The notes under the pieces: generated by a model
What the model saw: the letters and a program-made list of their open reading frames with translations, nothing else
The model's database searches: none
What the model was told of the DNA's origin: nothing
In this document: positions 59,601 to 64,000 of the stretch, piece by piece
Layout of the letters: each line of letters begins with the position of its first letter
How positions within the stretch are numbered: position 1 is the stretch's first letter
Source of the DNA: Spisula solida
Lineage: Eukaryota > Mollusca > Bivalvia > Venerida > Mactridae
NCBI GenBank assembly: GCA_947247005.1
Contig: OX365946.1
Span: 4,720,453 to 4,784,452, forward strand
Reading direction: 5' to 3'
DNA length: 64,000 nt
Position numbers and translations under genes: made by a program

Positions 59601-62600
59601 AAGCATCTCATATAACAAAAACATTACCTACAAGTGCTGGACGCTCAACTTTCTCATACTTGATAGTACGCTTGCTCATCTGTGATCCAAAGTTATAAGT
59701 ATAACAAGGGCAGATAACTCCATAAATATAGGTACCAGGGTTACCAGCCTTGTCAGTATGGAATACCCTTGTGATGGTTTTAAAATAACTGTGTTGAGTT
59801 TTAAGTCGATACCTTTTGATAGTCTCTCAAAAGGACTCTGATAAAAACTTAACCAACAAGCAAGCCCACACACACGATCTCGTCACGACAATAGCTAGAC
59901 TTTTTCCTTCGAAAAGTCTAGCTAAAACAACATATTGAAATTTGATAGAGAGACCTGCCATTTTGGAATGACTGTAAAATGGTCTCTACATACAAACGCT
60001 AGACAATGTATGAAGTACATAACAAGAAATTGGTTGCTAAAAAATAATATTTGTTTCCAGTAACACAACCAAACCAAACGAGGTACCGGTAAGAAAGAAA
60101 AAATGTGATATTTTAAAAGAAGGCAGAGTAGCAGTTTCTGTTAAGAAATATTGAAACTAAAAAAAGAATACAATGTCGGAAAAACAATCATTGTCCAGTT
60201 CCTTTAATAATTGTTTATGGTAGGTTGTGTTATAACGTTATAGATAATATTAGTTTAGGCCTTACCTGTTGGTAATCTTGCTATAAACATGAACACTACT
60301 GTAGATGCACAAGCAAACATCATGTAACCACAAGCTGACATAAACAGGCAAACTAATAATGTGAAACGACGACCAGACACATCACTCCATTGGCCCTGAG
60401 AAAACACATGAAAAGAGATTACCAAAACAAAGATCTAAAATATCTTTGACGAGAATGAAATCAAAATAACTTGAATATTATTTTATAAATCACAATGTAT
60501 CTAAATTAATGTGACAATCTACATTATAATGTTATAAACAAGCATGTCACAACTAGGTAACAACAAAGCTTGGATTTTTAGTAATTAAACCAGACTGCGT
60601 TCAATAAACGCTTATGCCCCCTGTGGAAGCCTTGTCCATAAATAAGTCTAAGTCCAAAATTAGGTCAAGGTGAAGGTCAAAATGGGGTTAGGTGATACAG
60701 GCGTGTGGAGACTGTTCATATACAACATCCATGCAAGTATGTAAGCTTTGTAGCCAGCCATATTAATGCTAGAAGAAACGGTCAATTTGGGTTAACCAAG
60801 AATTTGGCCCTTCAATAAGTCTAAGTCCAAAATTAGATTATGGTTAGTGGTAAAAATGGGGTCAGGTGATACAGGCATGTGGAGAGTGTTCATATATACA
60901 ACATCCAAGCAAGTATGGAAGCTTTGTAGCAAGCCATAATGATGCTAGAAGAAACGGTCAATTTGGGTTAACCGGACAGACGCACGGACGTTCTCACTGA
61001 CTTGACGTTGTGGGGTTTTCTTTTGTTCATCCTTTTGTTTGTAAAACCCCATAGGCCCTGTAAGCAACGGAATGAATAGAATTTAAATATAGCCTATTGT
61101 TCCACACCCCACCACTACATGTGGGTGCATACGAACAGACGGACAGGTCTATCGGTACGGGGGCATAAAAAATTAAATGATTCATAATATTTTACAACAT
61201 ACAATAATTGGACTTGTGAATAACTGCAAGGCACCATATGATGAACCTGAAAAACAAGATAAACAGTCATTAAGGAAAATAAACATTATTTTTTTAAATA
61301 GCATGATACTTTAAATATTGAATAGTACACAGACTGTTAACATATTGGGTAAAATTTAATTTAACTCATTCACTCATAGAATCCCTAAGTTTGTCTTCTT
61401 TTCACATGTCTTTTGAAGCTTTTTGCACAATTAAAGCACCGAAATCAGTGTGTGTGACTATTGTTCAAATAATTATTTTGTCGATTAACATGACAAATTA
61501 GAAAGCAATCTAAATGTGACAGGTATCAATAAAGGAAAAATTTGATAAGAAAATGAAGTGATTAAGTTATTTCGGCCATGTCTGAATTTAAACATTATGC
61601 CAAGCAAATTTCTCTCTGAATACACCTCATTAATAAGACCACCTCAAAACTAAGACTACAATTTCAGGTCCAATTTATTAAACCTTAATATCCATGACGG
61701 ATCCTATACATGTATATATCCGGACCAACTGAATGAAGAGACCAGTTTCAAAAACCCCAAGGGTGGTCTTATTATTGAGGTTTTACTGTTGATGCAAACC
61801 TAAAACACCAGCCACAGTTCTGCTTGCTCCTAGTTCTCGTGCATGACTCATTATCAGAGGTAGAATCAAACTGACACCAAACAAGTCCTGTAATGTAATA
61901 AAGAATAATTATGTTAGATCTATCAGACTATAGTTATGTTTCATTGAGGTAAAAAAAATCAGCTCATCAAATCACATTGAAAATTGGTAAAAAACATGTT
62001 GAAGTAAATCAAGGGGGATAAGCGCACCCAATACGGCCAATAGGGTTTGAGCCAACTAACATGGAATTATACCCCCTAAACCAATGTGACACTCCATCCA
62101 CTGACTGGGTGGCAGTCTTACCCTATACCACTAAATTTACCTACATCTAATCAACACTGCAGAAAAGAAATCAAGGGAAAATTGTGTCCAATGTGGAGCT
62201 CAAGTGCAGCCTAAAAATATGGTGCTCTACTCTGACTATACTGACTGACATAACTGGGCGACCATTTGAATTTTGATCCCACACCAGGGTCAGAAGCCAA
62301 TGTGCTGTGGCTACCATCATCGCCAAGTGTTACAGCTGACTTGCAACTCATGATTGTAGGCCTACAGTGAGCTTAACTGTGTCATGTCTGAAAGTATCAC
62401 TTTCGACACCTCACTCCTGATGACAGTGATATTATCCAATCCATTCATGTGGCACGGTCTGGGATCGAACCCAAAGCTCCTGCACTTCAGACACAACCAC
62501 TAGGCTGATGATGAGGTGGTTAATTAACAATGCAATTTGTCATGAAAAATTGCATGGATAATACTTAGTTAATCAGCTAATTATTTGGTTAGGTGTTTTT

Positions 62601-62804
62601 GTTACATAACTTTCAGTTTCACAATTACATCGTTTTTTCTTAAATATTCTGATTGACAGTTTATTTTACGAAGTGAAATAAGATAAGTCTAACCAGAAAA
62701 CCAGACACATAAATTGGGAATGCTGGATCTTTGAATAAACGTTGTTTTATTTCAGGTTTAACTCCTGAATATTTTTCTCTTTTTTCATTCATGGGGGCAG
62801 CCAT
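56684..62804 (-). CDS. MFSD9: MFSD9-type major facilitator transporter (six exons)
   Basis: Exons in transcript order: 62804-62694, 61887-61800, 61246-61203, 60395-60266, 59546-59337 and 57414-56684. Phases agree and give 437 codons (human 474). The start sits in a good context, CAAGATGGC. Family blocks in order are YVSGFLDLFGVSLILPL (TM1), LGASRTVAGVL, GSSYGALQLFTSPIIGQWSD with the MFS loop motif SDxxGRR, IARLPTGIFKHSQNISK, MGHFNAASSIGFILGPVVGG, MEDGFYLVALL, and LWDLYLVKFLLGASVIV opening the second half. LMGFSQSCMSVARMMAPLIA follows. Twelve membrane segments are expected; the substrate of MFSD9 is not known. The exon 5 donor was set at TGTG|GTTGGT because it restores phase and aligns with the human NAGLVWFF segment. 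The C-terminus SRSQMKQKKNE is polar. Confidence 0.94.
58005..59194. mobile_element. nonautonomous DNA transposon, about 1.2 kb
   Basis: In MFSD9 intron 5. About 30 bp ends start CTGTATAGCGGG, then TATATTTCACGGGG, and match inverted at 59163-59192, with TA on both sides. Shared TTCGCGGTC and GCGCGAAATC strings further in suggest longer, worn inverted repeats. No transposase frame is visible. Confidence 0.75.
60595..61060 (+). mobile_element. pearl-like element, family 4 (two units)
   Basis: In MFSD9 intron 3. Two units of about 200 bp (AAGTCTAAGTCCAAAATTAG ... AGAAACGGTCAATTTGGGTT) are followed by CCGGACAGACGCACGGACG, like the microsatellite of family 1. The ends are not clear. Confidence 0.5.
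61624..61782. mobile_element. MITE next to MFSD9 exon 2
   Basis: ACCTCATTAATAAGACCACC at the left and GGTGGTCTTATTATTGAGGT at the right are inverted with one mismatch. It ends about 18 bp from the exon 2 border at 61800. Part of the family also seen at 18850. Confidence 0.7.
62140..62515 (-). repeat. tRNA-derived SINE
   Basis: On the minus strand, about 62510-62455 is a tRNA-like head with A-box-like GCCTAGTGGTTGTG and B box GGGTTCGATCCC. A non-tRNA body runs to about 62140. It lies in MFSD9 intron 1. Confidence 0.55.
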
Positions 62805-62949
62805 CTTGAATTTTATGGTTTCGCTAAAAACCCGTTCAACCGTTATGTTACGGAATCTACCGGAGTATGGAAAGCATATTATAACAACAGCTAATCCAGT
62901 GATGCAAAGTAAAAAATGGTTAACCTGTCATCAACTTACCTCATATCAA

Positions 62950-63297
62950 CGATCTGGAAGTGGTAACGTACTATGTACCACTCCTGAATAAGGATGAAAT
63001 AGCTGAGCCTGTCTTTGACAAACATGGAAAATGTGAAATTCTAAAAACAACTTTCTTTGGAGGTGAGCATATATATATATAGTCAATGAAAATTTTGATG
63101 AAGACTTCAGAGCAAGAGTTGAACATGAACTGAATGAAATTAAGACAACATCAATGGATGCAAATTTAGAGTTCTTGAAACAGAATATTACTAGAATTGA
63201 GGTAGAAGCTGCATTACAAAAACTAGAATATGGAAAATCAGCAGGTCCCGGTAATGTTCTTCCAGACCTTCTCAAGAGAGCTAATATGATACGTTAA
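62950..63297 (+). pseudogene. LINE fragment, region before the RT core
   Basis: Frames read NKDEIAEPVFDKHGK (near 62990-63035), DEDFRARVEHELNEIK (about 63099-63145) and EVEAALQKLEYGKSAGPG (about 63200-63250), then stop at 63297. One frame change lies near 63070. KSAGPG is the conserved region just before the RT catalytic domain. Confidence 0.65.
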
Positions 63298-63699
63298 TTA
63301 CATATGCAATCACAACCTTATTCCAAATGTCATTTTTATTCATGAAGTTCATGAAGTATATAGAGACCATATAATAGTCATTTGACTATTTAAACTAGAT
63401 AGTTTTTGTAGGTCCTTTTTTCACTTTTCATTTATTTTCCTTTTTATTCCGTCCTTCCGGTTCCGTAATTATTTATTTTTTTCACTTTTTTCACTTTTTC
63501 ACACACATAAACTGTCATATGTGTTGTCACACATTCTTTACACTCATATAAAGTCATATGAGTTTACTACTCCAACACTATATAGTCTATTTAAAAACTT
63601 GCTTTCATATAATGTTCTATGCAGGCTACCTAAACCTATTTACATGTCTTAATCATTTTAGACCCTGCCCAAACTACCGACCCTTTAAGAATTTATTTA
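63298..63699. other. no recognisable feature
   Basis: AT-rich with repeated TTTTTCACTTTT strings. It lies between two LINE fragments of opposite orientation. Confidence 0.4.
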
Positions 63700-64000
63700 C
63701 AGCAGCCTGTTTCAATTTTGTTGTCTACTTTCATAGTTTATTTAAATCTAGATTTGAAATTTACCGTGGGTGCGTTTATTACTTCTAGGTGTAGTTTGTT
63801 CCATGTGTTTACTACTCTGTAACTGAATGCACCAAGTCTTGTTTTAGATAAGCACCGGTTTTTGAACAGTTTTTTATCATGACCTCTTGTATTACTCTGC
63901 TTTTGCATTGTGAACATTTTATCATTTTCTACAATATCTATCTATGATGTGTTTTTGAGTCCAGGTGACCACATAGGTGACGCATATTCTAAATGAGGTC
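63700..64000 (-). pseudogene. LINE RT C-terminal fragment, cut by the window edge
   Basis: Entering from the right edge, the minus strand reads HLEYASPMWSPGLKNTS, then after a gap NTRGHDKKLFKNRCLSKTRL and SYRVVNTWNKLHLEVINAP. This is the usual C-terminal run of LINE ORF2. The segment between MWSP and RGH is too short, so an internal deletion is likely. Confidence 0.7.

Overview
The window is animal genomic DNA, most likely from a bivalve mollusc. The evidence is small spliced exons with GT/AG borders, four genes with clear animal orthologues, AT-rich introns, and dense interspersed repeats. Several repeats match the layout of the bivalve 'pearl' elements: a left flank, roughly 145-170 bp tandem units, a short ACGG-like microsatellite and a right flank. 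The species cannot be named from the sequence.

Layout. 1-6562: repeats only (a tRNA-derived SINE, a decayed LINE carrying a decayed mariner, and a second decayed DDE transposon). 6563-10805 (+): a four-exon TMEM135-like membrane protein gene. 10806-16605: repeats, including a 1.5 kb pearl-like element and a minisatellite made of copies of the end of PEX7. 16606-26012 (-): an eight-exon PEX7, the PTS2 import receptor, complete from start to stop. 26013-28430: the divergent PEX7/NPAT intergenic region. 28431-50254 (+): a twelve-exon NPAT, the histone-gene transcription coactivator, with an N-terminal LisH and about 2026 codons. 50255-56683: 3' regions and a 22-bp minisatellite. 56684-62804 (-): a six-exon MFSD9-type major facilitator transporter, complete from start to stop. 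62805-64000: two LINE fragments.

I assembled the exons by hand. Splice phases agree across every junction in all four genes, and the joined proteins match the known family motifs in order. PEX7 and the TMEM135 family are both linked to peroxisomes; NPAT acts in the nucleus at histone loci and MFSD9 in membranes. I see no operon-like or other functional coupling, only neighbourhood. PEX7 and NPAT are head to head.

The most unusual material is repeat structure that has grown out of, or into, gene parts. In PEX7 the splice acceptor of exon 2 and the last coding segment have each been amplified into minisatellites of about 41 bp. A pearl-like element has inserted into the first array, and neighbouring array units supply the empty-site sequence, so its insertion footprint can be read. 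NPAT intron 1 holds an LTR retrotransposon lacking protease and reverse transcriptase but with open gag and integrase frames; it sits inside a MITE. NPAT intron 2 holds nested inverted-repeat elements. I did not find an obviously new protein-coding system.
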